NCBI RefSeq assembly: GCF_000412185.1
Contig: NZ_ASJA01000002.1
Coordinates: 186,001-250,000, forward strand
DNA: 64,000 nt
Origin: Euryhalocaulis caribicus
GTDB lineage: Bacteria; Pseudomonadota; Alphaproteobacteria; Caulobacterales; Maricaulaceae
Direction: 5' to 3'
The notes beneath the pieces are model-generated. The model was not told where the DNA came from, made no database searches, and saw nothing but the letters and a program-made list of their open reading frames with translations. The translations under genes were made by a program, and so were the position numbers. Below, in pieces: positions 54,789-64,000 of the stretch. Each line of letters opens with the position of its first letter. Within the stretch, counting starts at the first letter, position 1.

Positions 54789-55660
54789 GCGAGAAACAAC
54801 GCACGCGCGGTCTCGGCCGGGGCCTCTCGGCGCTGTTGAGCGAGCCGGACGCCGAACGTGAGGAATTGCCGAAGGAAAGCCGCGAGATCCTCGAGGGCGC
54901 GCGGCAGATTCCGATTGAGCTGATCCGGCCCAATCCGGCGCAGCCCCGCCGCACCTTTGACGCCGAGGATCTGGCGGACCTGTCCGCCTCGATCAAGGAG
55001 CGCGGCGTGTTGCAGCCGCTGCTGCTGCGGCCGACCGAGGACGAGGAATTCGAGATCGTTGCGGGCGAGCGGCGCTGGCGCGCGGCCCAGAAGGCGGGCC
55101 TGCATGAGGTTCCGGCGGTCATCCGGCGCTTGACCGACGCCGAGACGCTGGAAATCGCCATCATCGAGAATGTCCAGCGGGCGGACCTCAATCCGCTGGA
55201 AGAGGCGGACGCCTATGACCGCCTGATGAAGGATTTCTCCCGCACGCAGGCGGAAGTGGCCGATGTGGTGGGCAAATCACGCGCTCATGTCGCCAACATG
55301 CTGCGCCTGCTGAAGCTTCCGGCGCCGGTTCGCAAGCTGTTGTCCGACGGGGCGTTGAGCGCGGGCCATGCCCGCGCGCTGGCCAATGCCGATGATCCGG
55401 AAGCGCTGGCCCGCCGCGTGGTGAAGGAAGGGCTTTCGGTTCGCGCGGTCGAGGATCTGGCGCGAAAACCGGAGACCGCGAAGAAGAAAAAGCCGGCGAC
55501 CAAAAGCAAGGATGCCGATACCGCGGCGCTGGAAGCCGATATTGCCTCGGCGCTGGGCCTTTCGGTGGATATTCGCCACAAAGGCGAAGCGGGCGAATTG
55601 CGCCTCAGCTATAAATCGCTGGAACAGCTGGACGATCTCTGCCGCCGGCTCACCGCCTGA
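54785..55660 (+). CDS. parB: Chromosome partitioning protein ParB
   Basis: A 291-residue CTP-dependent clamp that loads at parS. The N-terminal ParA-contact segment (TRGLGRGLSALLSEP), the CTP-binding GERRWRAAQKAG motif with ENVQRADLNPLEEA, the parS-binding HTH (SRTQAEVADVVGKSRAHVANMLRLL) and a C-terminal dimer domain are all visible. ATG overlaps the parA stop (ATGA). Confidence 0.98.
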   Translation: MSEKQRTRGLGRGLSALLSEPDAEREELPKESREILEGARQIPIELIRPNPAQPRRTFDAEDLADLSASIKERGVLQPLLLRPTEDEEFEIVAGERRWRAAQKAGLHEVPAVIRRLTDAETLEIAIIENVQRADLNPLEEADAYDRLMKDFSRTQAEVADVVGKSRAHVANMLRLLKLPAPVRKLLSDGALSAGHARALANADDPEALARRVVKEGLSVRAVEDLARKPETAKKKKPATKSKDADTAALEADIASALGLSVDIRHKGEAGELRLSYKSLEQLDDLCRRLTA

Positions 55661-56711
55661 AGCGCGCCAGTTTCGCAATCGCCAGGACCAGCTCTCCCGC
55701 CACCGCGTCATCGGGAAGACCGCTGGTCTTGGCCTGTTTCTCGGCCGCATAGACCGCCTGCGCCGCACGCTCCAGCGCATCGCTACGCCAGTTATTGAGC
55801 GCCTGCCCGAAGGCGCGCTGGCGCATGAAGAAGACCGGCGGCCGAAGCGCCTTCATGGCGTCGCCCGCGCTGCGCCCGCCATCCATCATGGCGCGGGCCT
55901 GATGCAAACGGGTGATGTGCCGGGAGGCGGCGCGAATGACGCCCACGGGCGAGCCGCCCGCGGCCAGCGCCCGCCGCAGCGCCGCATCGGCCGACCGGGC
56001 ATCGCCCAGGGCGGCGGATTCAATGATGTCATCCATGCTGGAATCCTGCATGGCGCCCAGCGTGGCGGCGATATCGGCGGCCGTGACCTCATCCTCGCCG
56101 TCTGGACGTGTGTCTTTCAAGCCTTTGTAAAGGATGAGCTTTTCTATTTCCTGTCGCGCGAGGCCGCGATCCTGGGAGAGGGCGCGGGACAGGGGCTCGC
56201 GGGCATCGCGGGACAGCGATAGACCTTCCTGCTGAAGCGCGGTTTCGGCAAGGCTGAGCGCGTCAGCCGCGCTGTCCGAATAACAGCCGATGGCCGCCGA
56301 TGTCTTGGCGGCTTCGAAAGCCTTGCGGATTTTCGACCGGGGCGTCAGATCGCCCGCTTCGACGATGATTTTTGCTTCAATTTGCGCCGCGCCCTTGTCG
56401 GCGTTGGCGATCAGGTCGCTCACGGATCCGGCGCCGGCCTCGGTGGTCAGGCGTACGCGAACCAGCCGGGCGCCGCCGGTGAGAGACATGGCCGCGGCCT
56501 CGTCCGCCAGTTTGGCGGGATCGGATTTCAGGTCGGATTCGGTGAGGGTGGCCACGGCAAAGGGGTCATCTGACGCGCCGCCCCAAAGTATGGCCAGATC
56601 GTGCGCGCGCTCCCGCACCAGGCCATTATCCGGGCCAAAGAGCAGGACGGCGACTACGCCGTCATCAGGCTTTTTCAGAAAACGCTCGGCGGCTGCGCCG
56701 GAGAACTTCAC
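55650..56711 (-). CDS. holA: DNA polymerase III delta subunit
   Basis: A 353-residue clamp-loader subunit. LLFGPDNGLVRERAHDLA, the AAA-like domain with AKIIVEAGDLTPRSKIRKAFEA, and the C-terminal HITRLHQARAMMDGG region identify HolA. GTG 56709-56711 overlaps the lptE stop by 4 bases. Its 3' end overlaps parB by 11 bases on the other strand. Confidence 0.95.
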   Translation of the reverse strand: MKFSGAAAERFLKKPDDGVVAVLLFGPDNGLVRERAHDLAILWGGASDDPFAVATLTESDLKSDPAKLADEAAAMSLTGGARLVRVRLTTEAGAGSVSDLIANADKGAAQIEAKIIVEAGDLTPRSKIRKAFEAAKTSAAIGCYSDSAADALSLAETALQQEGLSLSRDAREPLSRALSQDRGLARQEIEKLILYKGLKDTRPDGEDEVTAADIAATLGAMQDSSMDDIIESAALGDARSADAALRRALAAGGSPVGVIRAASRHITRLHQARAMMDGGRSAGDAMKALRPPVFFMRQRAFGQALNNWRSDALERAAQAVYAAEKQAKTSGLPDDAVAGELVLAIAKLARFRR

Positions 56712-57202
56712 GGCGCCTCATTCTCCCGGAACCAGCGCGCCAGCTCCATGGTGATCAGGCTGGCGGCGTCGCGGGCGGCGCGCTCCTCGCTGTCCTGTTC
56801 GGCGCGAATGGCGCCATAGGGGTCGGAGGGCACATCAAAGGCGGAATCGCCGACGACATTGCCGCGGGTCAGGCGTTCGCCCGTGCGGGCGTCGAAAAGG
56901 GCGTAATCGACATCCATGAGGATTTCATAGCGCGTCGCGATATCGGCGATGGTCACGCTCTGCGCGCGGCGCTGCATGTCGATCCGGGTTTCCAGACGAT
57001 AACGCGGGTCGGCGTCCCAATTGCCGAGGGAATCGCGAAGCGCGAGGTTCAGCGAATAGGCGGGTCGGCCTTCGCCGGTCGAAACCGCGATGCCGGAAAG
57101 GCCGGAGGCGACGCCTGTGCGTTCGGCATAGAGCGGCTGGAAACCGCAGGCCGAAAGGCCGAGGGCGGCGAGAGAAGCGAGAATAACGGCTATCCGAGTC
57201 AT
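56708..57202 (-). CDS. lptE: LPS-assembly lipoprotein LptE
   Basis: A 164-residue outer-membrane lipoprotein that plugs LptD in lipopolysaccharide export. The signal peptide ends in lipobox LSAC, followed by [11 protein letters not shown], the common start of alphaproteobacterial LptE. Start overlaps the leuS stop (ATGA), as expected for the leuS-lptE-holA operon. Confidence 0.92.
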   Translation of the reverse strand: MTRIAVILASLAALGLSACGFQPLYAERTGVASGLSGIAVSTGEGRPAYSLNLALRDSLGNWDADPRYRLETRIDMQRRAQSVTIADIATRYEILMDVDYALFDARTGERLTRGNVVGDSAFDVPSDPYGAIRAEQDSEERAARDAASLITMELARWFRENEAP

Positions 57203-59784
57203 GATGCGACGATATTAACGATTTTATCCGGCACGACGATCACTTTTCTGACTGTGAGGCCTTCCAGCGTGCGCGCGATCTTCGGATCGGCCATGGCGCG
57301 CTTTTCGGCCTCTTCGCGCGCCAGACCTTTCGGCGCTTCGATTTCCGAGCGCCTTTTGCCATTCACCTGCACCGGCATGACAATCACGTCCTCGGCGGCA
57401 AGCGCCGGATCATGTTCCGGCCAGGCCGCCTCGCTGGCCAGGCCTTCGCCGCCTGCGCGCGCCCAGCATTCTTCCGCCAGGTGCGGCGCGAAGGGCGCGA
57501 TCAGGCGGATCAGGATGCCCAGCGCCTCGGCGCGCGCCTCGCCGTGATCGCCGCCAACCTTCCGCAAGGTGTTCACAAATTCATAGAGTTGGGCGACGGC
57601 GACGTTGAAACGGAAAGTCTCGATCGCCTCGGTCACGGCGGCGGCCGCCTTGTGAGCCGCGCGGCGGATCTCCAGCGCGTCTCCTTCGGCGCCTTCGGCC
57701 ACGGTCAGCGGACCGGGCGCGTCCTCCGGGGTCGCCTCGGCCAGCGCCCAGACGCGCTGGATGAAACGCGCCGCGCCTTCAACGCCCTGTTCGGTGTATT
57801 CGACATCGCGCTCCGGCGGTGAGTCGGACAGCACGAACCAGCGGGCGACATCCGCGCCATAGGCGTCGACGAATTCGTCCAGATCGACGACATTCTTCTT
57901 CGATTTGGACATCTTCTCGATAGCGCCGGCGGTCACGGTCTCGCCACTGGCGGTCTCGACCCATCCGCCTTCACGGCGCTCTACCTCGTCAGGCGTCAAC
58001 CAGCGACCGTCGCCGGCGCGATAGGTCTCATGCGTGACCATGCCTTGCGTGAACAGCCCGGCAAACGGCTCGCCGCTTTCCAGTCCCAGATAGCCGCAAT
58101 CGCGCATCGCGCGGGTGAAGAAACGGGCATAGAGAAGATGCAGGACAGCGTGCTCCACGCCGCCGACATATTGATCAACCGGAAGCCAGTAATCGGCCTT
58201 TTCACGCTCGACCGGGGTGTCTTCGGCCTTGGGCGAGCAAAAACGCGCAAAATACCAGGCGCTGTCCACGAATGTGTCCAGGGTATCGGTTTCGCGCAGC
58301 GCCTCGCCGCCGCATTTCGGACAGGCCGTGTGCTTCCAGGTCGGATGCCGTTCCAGCGGGTTTGACGGGGAATCAAAATTCACATCTTCGGGAAGCTCGA
58401 CCGGCAAATCTTTCTTCGGCACCGGGACCACGCCGCAGGACTCACAGCGTATGACCGGAATCGGGCACCCCCAGTAGCGCTGACGGGAGACGCCCCAGTC
58501 GCGCAGACGATAGGTCGTCGCGCCTTCGCCGAGGCCCAGATCCTCAAGCTTTTCAATGGCTTTCTCTATGGCCGCTTCCGTGGAAAGGCCATCGAGAAAA
58601 CGTGAATTATAAATCACACCGTGGCCGGTATAGGCCTCGTCGGTGATTTCATGAGTTTCTGCATCCGCGTCCGGGGGAAGCACGACCGGCGTTACGGGCA
58701 GGTCATACTTGCGCGCGAAGTCCAGATCGCGCTGGTCGCCGGCGGGCGAACCGAAGATCGCGCCGGTGCCATAGGTCGAGAGGACGAAATTCGCCGTCCA
58801 GACCGGCAGCTCCCAGTCCGGATCGAACGGGTGACGCACGGTCAGGCCAAGATCGACGCCTTTTTTCTCCGCACGCTCGATCGCTTCTTCCGAAGTGCCA
58901 AGGGCGGCGCATTCTTTCGCGAATTCGGCGACTTTCGGATTGGTCCTGGCGATCTCGCGCGTCAGCGGGTGATCGGGAGCCAAGGCCAAGAAGCTGGCGC
59001 CGAACATGGTATCGGGGCGCGTGGTGAAGACGCGCAGGGCTTCCGCCGCGCCGTCCGGCGCATTGCCGGTCAGCGGAAAATCGACATGCGCGCCGCGGGA
59101 GCGGCCGATCCAGTTAGCCTGCATGGTGCGGACCTTGTCCGGCCAGCGGTCCAGCGTGTCGATCGCGTCCAGAAGATCGTCCGCATATTCGGTGATCTTG
59201 AAGAACCACTGCTCCAGCTCGCGCGTCTCGACCGGGGCGCCGGAGCGCCAGCCCTTGCCGTCGACAACCTGTTCATTGGCCAGAACCGTGTGGTCCACCG
59301 GGTCCCAGTTCACCTTGGCGGTGCGGCGATAGGCGAGACCCTTTTCGAGAAACGCCAGGAAAAGTTCCTGCTGGTGGCGGTAATATTCGGGGTCGCAGGT
59401 GGCGAATTCGCGGCCCCAGTCGATGGCGAGGCCCAGCTTCTGCAGCTGGCCGCGCATTACCTCGATATTCTTCCAGGTCCAGTCGCGCGGATGCACCTTG
59501 CGGTCGCGTGCGGCGTTTTCCGCCGGCAGGCCGAACGCGTCCCAGCCCATCGGGTGCAACACATTGAAACCGCGCGCCGATTTATAGCGCGCCACAACGT
59601 CGCCCATCGTGTAGTTGCGCGAATGTCCGACATGGATGCGCCCGGACGGATAGGGAAACATCTCCAGCACGTAATAGCTGTCGGCGCCGCCGGCCTCCGC
59701 GGGGGGCTTGGCGTTAAACAGGCCGCGCTTTTCCCACGCGGCCTGCCATTTGGGTTCGGACTTGGATGGATCGTACCGGCTCAA
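57199..59784 (-). CDS. leuS: Leucyl-tRNA synthetase
   Basis: An 861-residue class I synthetase that charges tRNA-Leu. HIGH-type motif [21 protein letters not shown]-type [15 protein letters not shown], an editing domain in the middle and a C-terminal anticodon-binding part are all present. The start is TTG 59782-59784 with GGAGG at suitable spacing; no ATG is nearby. Confidence 0.98.
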   Translation of the reverse strand: MSRYDPSKSEPKWQAAWEKRGLFNAKPPAEAGGADSYYVLEMFPYPSGRIHVGHSRNYTMGDVVARYKSARGFNVLHPMGWDAFGLPAENAARDRKVHPRDWTWKNIEVMRGQLQKLGLAIDWGREFATCDPEYYRHQQELFLAFLEKGLAYRRTAKVNWDPVDHTVLANEQVVDGKGWRSGAPVETRELEQWFFKITEYADDLLDAIDTLDRWPDKVRTMQANWIGRSRGAHVDFPLTGNAPDGAAEALRVFTTRPDTMFGASFLALAPDHPLTREIARTNPKVAEFAKECAALGTSEEAIERAEKKGVDLGLTVRHPFDPDWELPVWTANFVLSTYGTGAIFGSPAGDQRDLDFARKYDLPVTPVVLPPDADAETHEITDEAYTGHGVIYNSRFLDGLSTEAAIEKAIEKLEDLGLGEGATTYRLRDWGVSRQRYWGCPIPVIRCESCGVVPVPKKDLPVELPEDVNFDSPSNPLERHPTWKHTACPKCGGEALRETDTLDTFVDSAWYFARFCSPKAEDTPVEREKADYWLPVDQYVGGVEHAVLHLLYARFFTRAMRDCGYLGLESGEPFAGLFTQGMVTHETYRAGDGRWLTPDEVERREGGWVETASGETVTAGAIEKMSKSKKNVVDLDEFVDAYGADVARWFVLSDSPPERDVEYTEQGVEGAARFIQRVWALAEATPEDAPGPLTVAEGAEGDALEIRRAAHKAAAAVTEAIETFRFNVAVAQLYEFVNTLRKVGGDHGEARAEALGILIRLIAPFAPHLAEECWARAGGEGLASEAAWPEHDPALAAEDVIVMPVQVNGKRRSEIEAPKGLAREEAEKRAMADPKIARTLEGLTVRKVIVVPDKIVNIVAS

Positions 59785-59838
59785 CGGAAAGAGCCTCCGG
59801 AAATTTTCGGCCGGGTCAGCCTTTGGGGGTCAGATCGT

Positions 59839-60312
59839 CTATTCGAAGCGGGAAATGCGCAGCTGGCGCGCGCGCGTCAGGATAGCGTTCTCGATCTGGC
59901 GCGGCGTGGCGGGGTCGACATCGGCATCCACCCAGGCGCCGCCCTGACGGGCCTGCTTGAAGATGGAAACCTTCAGCGCGTCGGCGCGCAGCGTGCGGTC
60001 GAGAATATAGACCGTCGCCTTGAAGCGTTCCTGCGGCTGGTCGGGGTTGGAGTACCACTCCGTGATGATGACGCCGCCGAACGGATCGACTTCGCTGAGC
60101 GGCATGAAGTCCAGCGTGTCCAGGCTGGCGCGCCACAGATAGGCGTTGACGCCGATGGAGGCTTCGTCGTTACCGCCGCCGAACAGACCGCCCCGCGTAT
60201 TGGAGGCCGCGGCTTCGCTTTCATCGTCGCCGTTGAACGGGTTGAGCGCGCACCCGGAGACCAGCATGGCTCCGGCGGCGGCGAGTAGAATGTGGCGGGC
60301 AGTCTTGTTCAT
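59839..60312 (-). CDS. DUF3576 lipoprotein
   Basis: A 157-residue exported lipoprotein (lipobox VSGC) with the DUF3576 domain (IGVNAYLWRASLDTLDFMPLSEVDPFGGVIITEW). Its presence upstream of leuS-lptE-holA is a conserved alphaproteobacterial arrangement and suggests an envelope role; the molecular function is unknown. Confidence 0.82.
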   Translation of the reverse strand: MNKTARHILLAAAGAMLVSGCALNPFNGDDESEAAASNTRGGLFGGGNDEASIGVNAYLWRASLDTLDFMPLSEVDPFGGVIITEWYSNPDQPQERFKATVYILDRTLRADALKVSIFKQARQGGAWVDADVDPATPRQIENAILTRARQLRISRFE

Positions 60313-60471
60313 GGAGGTATGATCTCCCGATCACGGTTGAAATCGCATGGCAGAGAGGCTGTATAGCATCTCAACAATCATACGCCAGCGGGGCCGCATG
60401 GCTTTTGTGCATAGCGCGCCTGAGGCGCGAGTCGCGGCATTTTCGCCACAGCTGACGCGCGAATCTGAAAT

Positions 60472-60485
60472 GTCATTGAAATGAC
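60472..60485. promoter_or_regulatory. Small inverted repeat in a 238-base intergenic region
   Basis: GTCATT-GA-AATGAC is a perfect 6-2-6 inverted repeat, 66 bases before the exported-protein gene. TTTGACTATATGATG (from about 60508) downstream may contain promoter elements. The rest of 60313-60550 shows nothing recognisable. Confidence 0.35.
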
Positions 60486-60550
60486 TCTGTAAATCCAGAT
60501 GCGTTTGACTATATGATGAGCGTTCGAAGGGAGTTTATTGTCTAACCGTC

Positions 60551-61006
60551 ATGACCATGTCGCGCTTCATATCCTCTGCTGCGCTGGCCGCCGCCCTTTT
60601 CGGGGCCGCGGGCGTTGCGCATGCGCAGGAAAATGAGGAATCGGCGGTGGTTGCGGCGGCTGAAGACACGGCGGCGTCTCCGGACTCCGGCCTTCCCTGG
60701 TATCAGAACTTTACTCAGGATTCCGACGCCTACGACGTGACGGGCCGCGCGCTGCGGGGCTCCGGGTCGGAAGTGATCTGGTCTACGGGCTCGCGCTGGG
60801 ATTTCCGCTTCGGACTGGACTCCCGTGAAGCCATTGATGCGGAACAGCGGCTGGACGGCGTGCGCGCCGGGGCGTTCTTCAGCATCACCCCGCGCATGCG
60901 GGTTGGCGGCGAGCTGGGCTATGTCTCCCGCGACGAAAACCCGATCCTGAACCAGCGCGAGGAAGACGCGCCGCAGGTCAAGGTCGAAACGGCCCTGCGC
61001 TTCTAG
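60551..61006 (+). CDS. Small exported protein, NtrZ-like candidate
   Basis: A 151-residue protein with a clear signal peptide (SRFISSAALAAALFGAAGVAHA) and a mature part whose end, RAGAFFSITPRMRVGGELGYVSRDENPI, resembles periplasmic NtrZ-family proteins that restrain the NtrY sensor kinase in Caulobacter. The match is from memory of the family pattern, so the name is not secure. Starts at 60551 or at the second Met two codons later. Confidence 0.5.
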   Translation: MTMSRFISSAALAAALFGAAGVAHAQENEESAVVAAAEDTAASPDSGLPWYQNFTQDSDAYDVTGRALRGSGSEVIWSTGSRWDFRFGLDSREAIDAEQRLDGVRAGAFFSITPRMRVGGELGYVSRDENPILNQREEDAPQVKVETALRF

Positions 61007-61614
61007 GCTTCGTTCAGGGCGTCCACCGCCCCGATCCCCGACAATCCGGAATTTTCCAGCCGCTTGGCGTTGTGCGGATTCAATCCCCCGAGCGCGTAGA
61101 GCGGCATTGAGGATTCCCGGGCAAGCAAGCGCACGCGAAAAATCCCCAGCGGTCTGCGCGCGCTGGCGCTGCCAGTCTCGAACACCGGCGAAATGAAGGC
61201 GAAATCCATGCCCGCCGCTGCGGCGCGCCTTAGCGCTAGGGGCGTATGGGCGGCGGCGCTATTGACCGCAAACCGGTTCGTTACAACCCGCCGTGCGCGC
61301 GGCAAGGCCCATTCCGGCCAGTGAACCCCCGCCGCCCCGACCGTGTTCGCCAGCTCCGGATCGGCTGCAATCAACAAGGTCAATCCATGATCCCGCGCGG
61401 CCTCGGCCAGCGCCGCGGCCTCCTCCACCCGCTCCGCCCGGCCGAAGTGACGATAAATGACCCCGCTGCCCGGTGGCAGGGCGCGGGCCGCCGCCGCCGG
61501 GTCGGGCGTGCGCTGCGGATCGGTAAACAGGAACAGCGCCGGCGCATTTCCTGCGCCGTTCATCCGGGCGGTCAGGCTTGCCAGCGCATCCGCCGGACCA
61601 TATCTCGCCTGCAT
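61003..61614 (-). CDS. Thiamine phosphate synthase/TenI-like protein
   Basis: A 203-residue TIM-barrel protein of the ThiE/TenI family: ALFLFTDPQRTPDP, GVIYRHFGRAERVEEA, AAGVHWPEWALPRAR, DFAFISPVFETGS and LYALGGLNPHNAKRL are the barrel strands. Several residues used by true ThiE for the diphosphate are not kept, so a TenI-like or altered role is likely. ATG 61612-61614 follows GAAGGA and shares its CATG with the start of the divergent yggS. Confidence 0.78.
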   Translation of the reverse strand: MQARYGPADALASLTARMNGAGNAPALFLFTDPQRTPDPAAAARALPPGSGVIYRHFGRAERVEEAAALAEAARDHGLTLLIAADPELANTVGAAGVHWPEWALPRARRVVTNRFAVNSAAAHTPLALRRAAAAGMDFAFISPVFETGSASARRPLGIFRVRLLARESSMPLYALGGLNPHNAKRLENSGLSGIGAVDALNEA

Positions 61615-62284
61615 GACCGATCCTTCAATCGCTGAAAATTTCGACGCCGTGCGCGCCCGTATGGATGAGGCCGCAAAAAGCGCCGACCGCGCGGGAAACG
61701 ATATCAGTCTTGTCGCCGTCTCCAAGAAGCAACCGGAGCCGCGCATCGCGGCCGCGCTGGAATACGGCCATCGCCTGTTCGGCGAGAACCGCGTTCAGGA
61801 GGCGCAGGAACGCTGGGCTGACCACCGGGCGGACTACCCGGATCTGGAACTGCGGCTTGTCGGGCCGCTGCAATCCAACAAGACGGGGGACGCCGTGGCC
61901 CTGTTCGATGTGATCGAGACGCTGGACCGGGAGAAGCTGGCGAAAGCGATTGTGAAGGAAGCCGACAAGCAGGGCCTGATGCCGCGCCTGTACGTGCAGA
62001 TCAATACCGGCGAGGAAGACCAGAAAGCCGGGATATCGCCCGCAGACGCCGATGCTTTCCTGGAGACGGTTCGCGAGACGCACGGCTTGCCGGTCGAGGG
62101 ACTGATGTGCATTCCGCCGGTAAGCGAGGCGCCGGCCATGCATTTTGCGCTTCTGGCGAAGATCGCCAGACGGAACGGTCTGGATAGACTCTCCATGGGC
62201 ATGAGCGGGGATTTCGAGACCGCGATCCGCTATGGCGCGACCAGCGTGCGCGTCGGCTCCGCCCTGTTCGGGGAGCGGCCCTAG
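61613..62284 (+). CDS. YggS family pyridoxal phosphate homeostasis protein
   Basis: A 223-residue PLP-binding protein (alanine-racemase-like barrel) that balances vitamin B6 and amino-acid pools. ISLVAVSKKQPEP carries the PLP Lys; FGENRVQEAQERW, LVGPLQSNKTGDAVALFD, and LSMGMSGDFETAIRYGATSVRVGSALFG are signature blocks. ATG 61613 overlaps the start of the opposite gene. Confidence 0.95.
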   Translation: MTDPSIAENFDAVRARMDEAAKSADRAGNDISLVAVSKKQPEPRIAAALEYGHRLFGENRVQEAQERWADHRADYPDLELRLVGPLQSNKTGDAVALFDVIETLDREKLAKAIVKEADKQGLMPRLYVQINTGEEDQKAGISPADADAFLETVRETHGLPVEGLMCIPPVSEAPAMHFALLAKIARRNGLDRLSMGMSGDFETAIRYGATSVRVGSALFGERP

Positions 62285-62787
62285 TTTTTGAGGATTTCCA
62301 GCGTCGTGGCCGCATCGGCCCGGCGAAGAACCTCAAGCATGTCATCACGGGCAATGGCGACGCAGCCCAGCGTCGGCTTGTAGTACTCTTTTTCCAGATG
62401 AAAGAAAATGGCGCTGCCCTGCTCTGGTTGCGGCGGGGCGTCGTTATGCGCCAGCACCACGATAATGTCGTAGAGCGGATCTTCTCTTGTCAAAGTCTCC
62501 GCGCTGGCCGGATAGGGCAGGCGGACCGGACGATTATAGGCCGGGTCGGAGGCCGCGTCGCACCAGCCGTCATCGGCCCGGGTCGCGCGGCAGGGCAGCG
62601 CCGTTTGCGGCCGTTCCAACCGGTCGGCGCGATACAGGACCCGGCGCAGTCGCCAGACGCCCAGCGGCGTCGCGCCGTCGCCTTCACATTTGTCTTCGGC
62701 CGCGATAACGCCGCCCTTGCCCAGCGCGCAGCGGGTTTCGCGTTCGCCGATCACAAAACGGTTATCGCTGAAGGCCTGAAGTCTCAC
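62281..62787 (-). CDS. L,D-transpeptidase (YkuD) family protein
   Basis: A protein of about 168 residues with the YkuD catalytic end FFHLEKEYYKPTLGCVAI (His and Cys) and the entry loop GDGATPLGVWRLRR. L,D-transpeptidases form 3-3 peptidoglycan links or attach lipoproteins. No signal peptide is evident from GTG 62785-62787, which is typical of this short alphaproteobacterial group; the start is uncertain. The gene end overlaps yggS by 4 bases on the other strand. Confidence 0.8.
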   Translation of the reverse strand: MRLQAFSDNRFVIGERETRCALGKGGVIAAEDKCEGDGATPLGVWRLRRVLYRADRLERPQTALPCRATRADDGWCDAASDPAYNRPVRLPYPASAETLTREDPLYDIIVVLAHNDAPPQPEQGSAIFFHLEKEYYKPTLGCVAIARDDMLEVLRRADAATTLEILKN

Positions 62788-62867
62788 GCCGTGTTGACCC
62801 CGCTGATTTTCGAAACAGGTTACAAGCAATTGCCGGAACGCGTCTCCGGCGGCATGATCGCGAATCA

Positions 62868-63554
62868 ATGACAGCCAAAAAAACCATCCTGATCGTCGAA
62901 GACGACGAGGATATGCGCGAGGCGCTGGCCGAGCAATTCCAGCTGCACGAGGAATTCGACACGCTGGAAGGCGCGGATGGCAGCGAAGGTCTGGCCATTG
63001 CGCGGGACACGCGCCCTGACCTGGTCATTCTGGACGTGAACCTACCGGACATGGACGGGCGGGAGGTCTGCCGTCTGATGCGTAAGGCGGAAGTCAGCGC
63101 GCCGATCCTGATGCTGACTGGCGAGACCTCTGACGCGGACCAGATTCTGGGGCTTGAGTCCGGCGCCAATGATTATATCGCCAAACCGTTCAAGTTCGGG
63201 GTCCTGCTGGCCCGGGTGCGGGCGCATCTGCGCAGCCATGAACAGAGTGAAGACGCGGTCTTCAGGGTGGGGCCATACGAATTCCGTCCCGCCGTAAAGA
63301 TGCTGGTGACCGAGGCGGACAAGCGCATCCGCCTGACGGAAAAAGAAACCTCGATCCTGAAATATCTCTACCGCTCCGGCGCCAAGGCGGTGCCGCGGGA
63401 AGAGCTGTTACACGAGGTCTGGGGCTATAATGCCGGGGTCACCACGCACACGCTGGAGACCCACATCTACCGCCTGCGCCAGAAGATAGAACCCGATCCC
63501 GGCAATGCGCGGCTTCTACTGACTGAAAGCGGCGGCTACCGGCTTTCGCCCTAG
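62868..63554 (+). CDS. OmpR-family response regulator (CenR-like)
   Basis: A 228-residue two-component regulator. The receiver has the acidic pair ILIVEDDEDMREAL, phospho-acceptor Asp in LVILDVNLPDMDG, and Lys in DYIAKPFKFG. The DNA-binding winged helix ends HEVWGYNAGVTTHTLETHIYRLRQKIEPD, a stretch very like CenR, the essential cell-envelope regulator of Caulobacter. No sensor kinase is adjacent, as for CenR. The subfamily name is likely but not proven. Confidence 0.9.
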   Translation: MTAKKTILIVEDDEDMREALAEQFQLHEEFDTLEGADGSEGLAIARDTRPDLVILDVNLPDMDGREVCRLMRKAEVSAPILMLTGETSDADQILGLESGANDYIAKPFKFGVLLARVRAHLRSHEQSEDAVFRVGPYEFRPAVKMLVTEADKRIRLTEKETSILKYLYRSGAKAVPREELLHEVWGYNAGVTTHTLETHIYRLRQKIEPDPGNARLLLTESGGYRLSP

Positions 63555-64000
63555 AGCTTCATCGTCAGCTGGACCGGCGCGTGGTCCGACGGCTTTTCCC
63601 AGTCCCGGGCGTGGCGGTGGATGACCAGGGCGTCGCGGCCATGCGCCGTGGCGGCGTCTTTCAGCGCGGGCGTGACCCAGAGATGGTCGAGGCGGCGGCC
63701 GCGGTTTGATTTCTTCCAGTCCCGATTCCGGTAGCTCCACCAGGAATAGAGCTTTTCGTCTTCGGGATAGACCGCCCGCGCGACGTCAATGAAATCGAAC
63801 GAATCCTGAAGCTTCGCCATGCCTTCGGTCTCGACCGGGGTATGGGAGACGACTTTCAGGAGCTGTTTGTGCGACCAGACGTCGTTTTCGTGCGGGGCGA
63901 TGTTCAGGTCGCCGCCGATCACAATGGGCGTATCCGGGTTTTCCGCCTTCCGTTTGGCGAAATAGGCGGTCATGCGCTCAAGGAAATCCAGCTTGTGCGC
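63551..64000 (-). CDS. Exodeoxyribonuclease III (partial, 5' end outside window)
   Basis: The C-terminal 149 residues of an ExoIII/AP-endonuclease-family enzyme. VIGGDLNIAPHENDVW, the GRRLDHLWVTPAL segment and the catalytic end KPSDHAPVQLTM are present. The start lies beyond base 64000. It overlaps the response regulator by 4 bases at their stops. Confidence 0.92.
   Translation of the reverse strand, partial: AHKLDFLERMTAYFAKRKAENPDTPIVIGGDLNIAPHENDVWSHKQLLKVVSHTPVETEGMAKLQDSFDFIDVARAVYPEDEKLYSWWSYRNRDWKKSNRGRRLDHLWVTPALKDAATAHGRDALVIHRHARDWEKPSDHAPVQLTMKL

Noticed and set aside
58621-60288. 555-codon plus-strand frame across leuS and the DUF3576 gene
   Set aside because: Antisense to two well-supported genes; composition is typical of a GC-rich shadow frame.

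Overview
This window looks like the replication-origin region of a GC-rich alphaproteobacterium of the Caulobacterales/Maricaulales/Hyphomonadaceae type; no species can be named from sequence alone. The lineage call rests on four things. The hemE-ppsR gene junction is the place where the Caulobacter chromosome origin lies. A full CtrA box (TTAA-N7-TTAA) and a dense cluster of GANTC (CcrM-type) sites sit in that junction. A GTTC-N7-GTTC LexA box of the alphaproteobacterial kind lies upstream of comM. Five ParB-binding parS sites lie 6-11 kb from the origin next to mnmE/mnmG/rsmG/parA/parB.

Layout. Bases 1 to about 1665 are the end of an integrated mobile element whose large serine recombinase reads towards its attachment site inside comM; comM is cut after the AAMNP codons. 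Next come a SoxR-controlled detoxification unit (VOC protein and an arylamine N-acetyltransferase with an extra receiver-like domain, divergent from soxR), a 676-base non-coding stretch with hairpin repeats (4943-5618), and an envelope/redox block (gshB, DolP-like BON lipoprotein, yraN, rsmI, divergent lpoA-like gene). The tightly overlapping rdgB / B1 metallo-beta-lactamase / hemW operon follows, then rph, hrcA-grpE, a minus-strand surface O-acylation operon (MBOAT plus two paralogous SGNH-like proteins plus alkB), and dnaK-dnaJ behind a heat-shock promoter. From 24 to 38 kb there are membrane proteins of unknown function, dapB, gloA, an Ada-like repair protein, nth, an ATP-grasp enzyme, a PfkB kinase, smr, a frameshifted mltA, timA and secB.

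Origin. Minus-strand genes dnaQ, coaE, aroE, maf and ppsR run leftward from the putative oriC at 41.93-42.38 kb. Plus-strand hemE-hemH-hemJ, rho, mnmE, mnmG, rsmG, parA and parB run rightward. This divergence fits forks leaving the origin. The parS sites occur within and between the GDPD gene, mnmE and mnmG.

The right end carries the minus-strand leuS-lptE-holA operon, a DUF3576 lipoprotein, a small exported protein, a divergent ThiE-like/YggS pair, a YkuD-type L,D-transpeptidase, an OmpR-family regulator (CenR-like) and the 3' part of an xthA-type exonuclease gene that runs off the window. No rRNA, tRNA or CRISPR array was recognised. All start choices, motif matches and repeat positions were read by eye; no database search was run.
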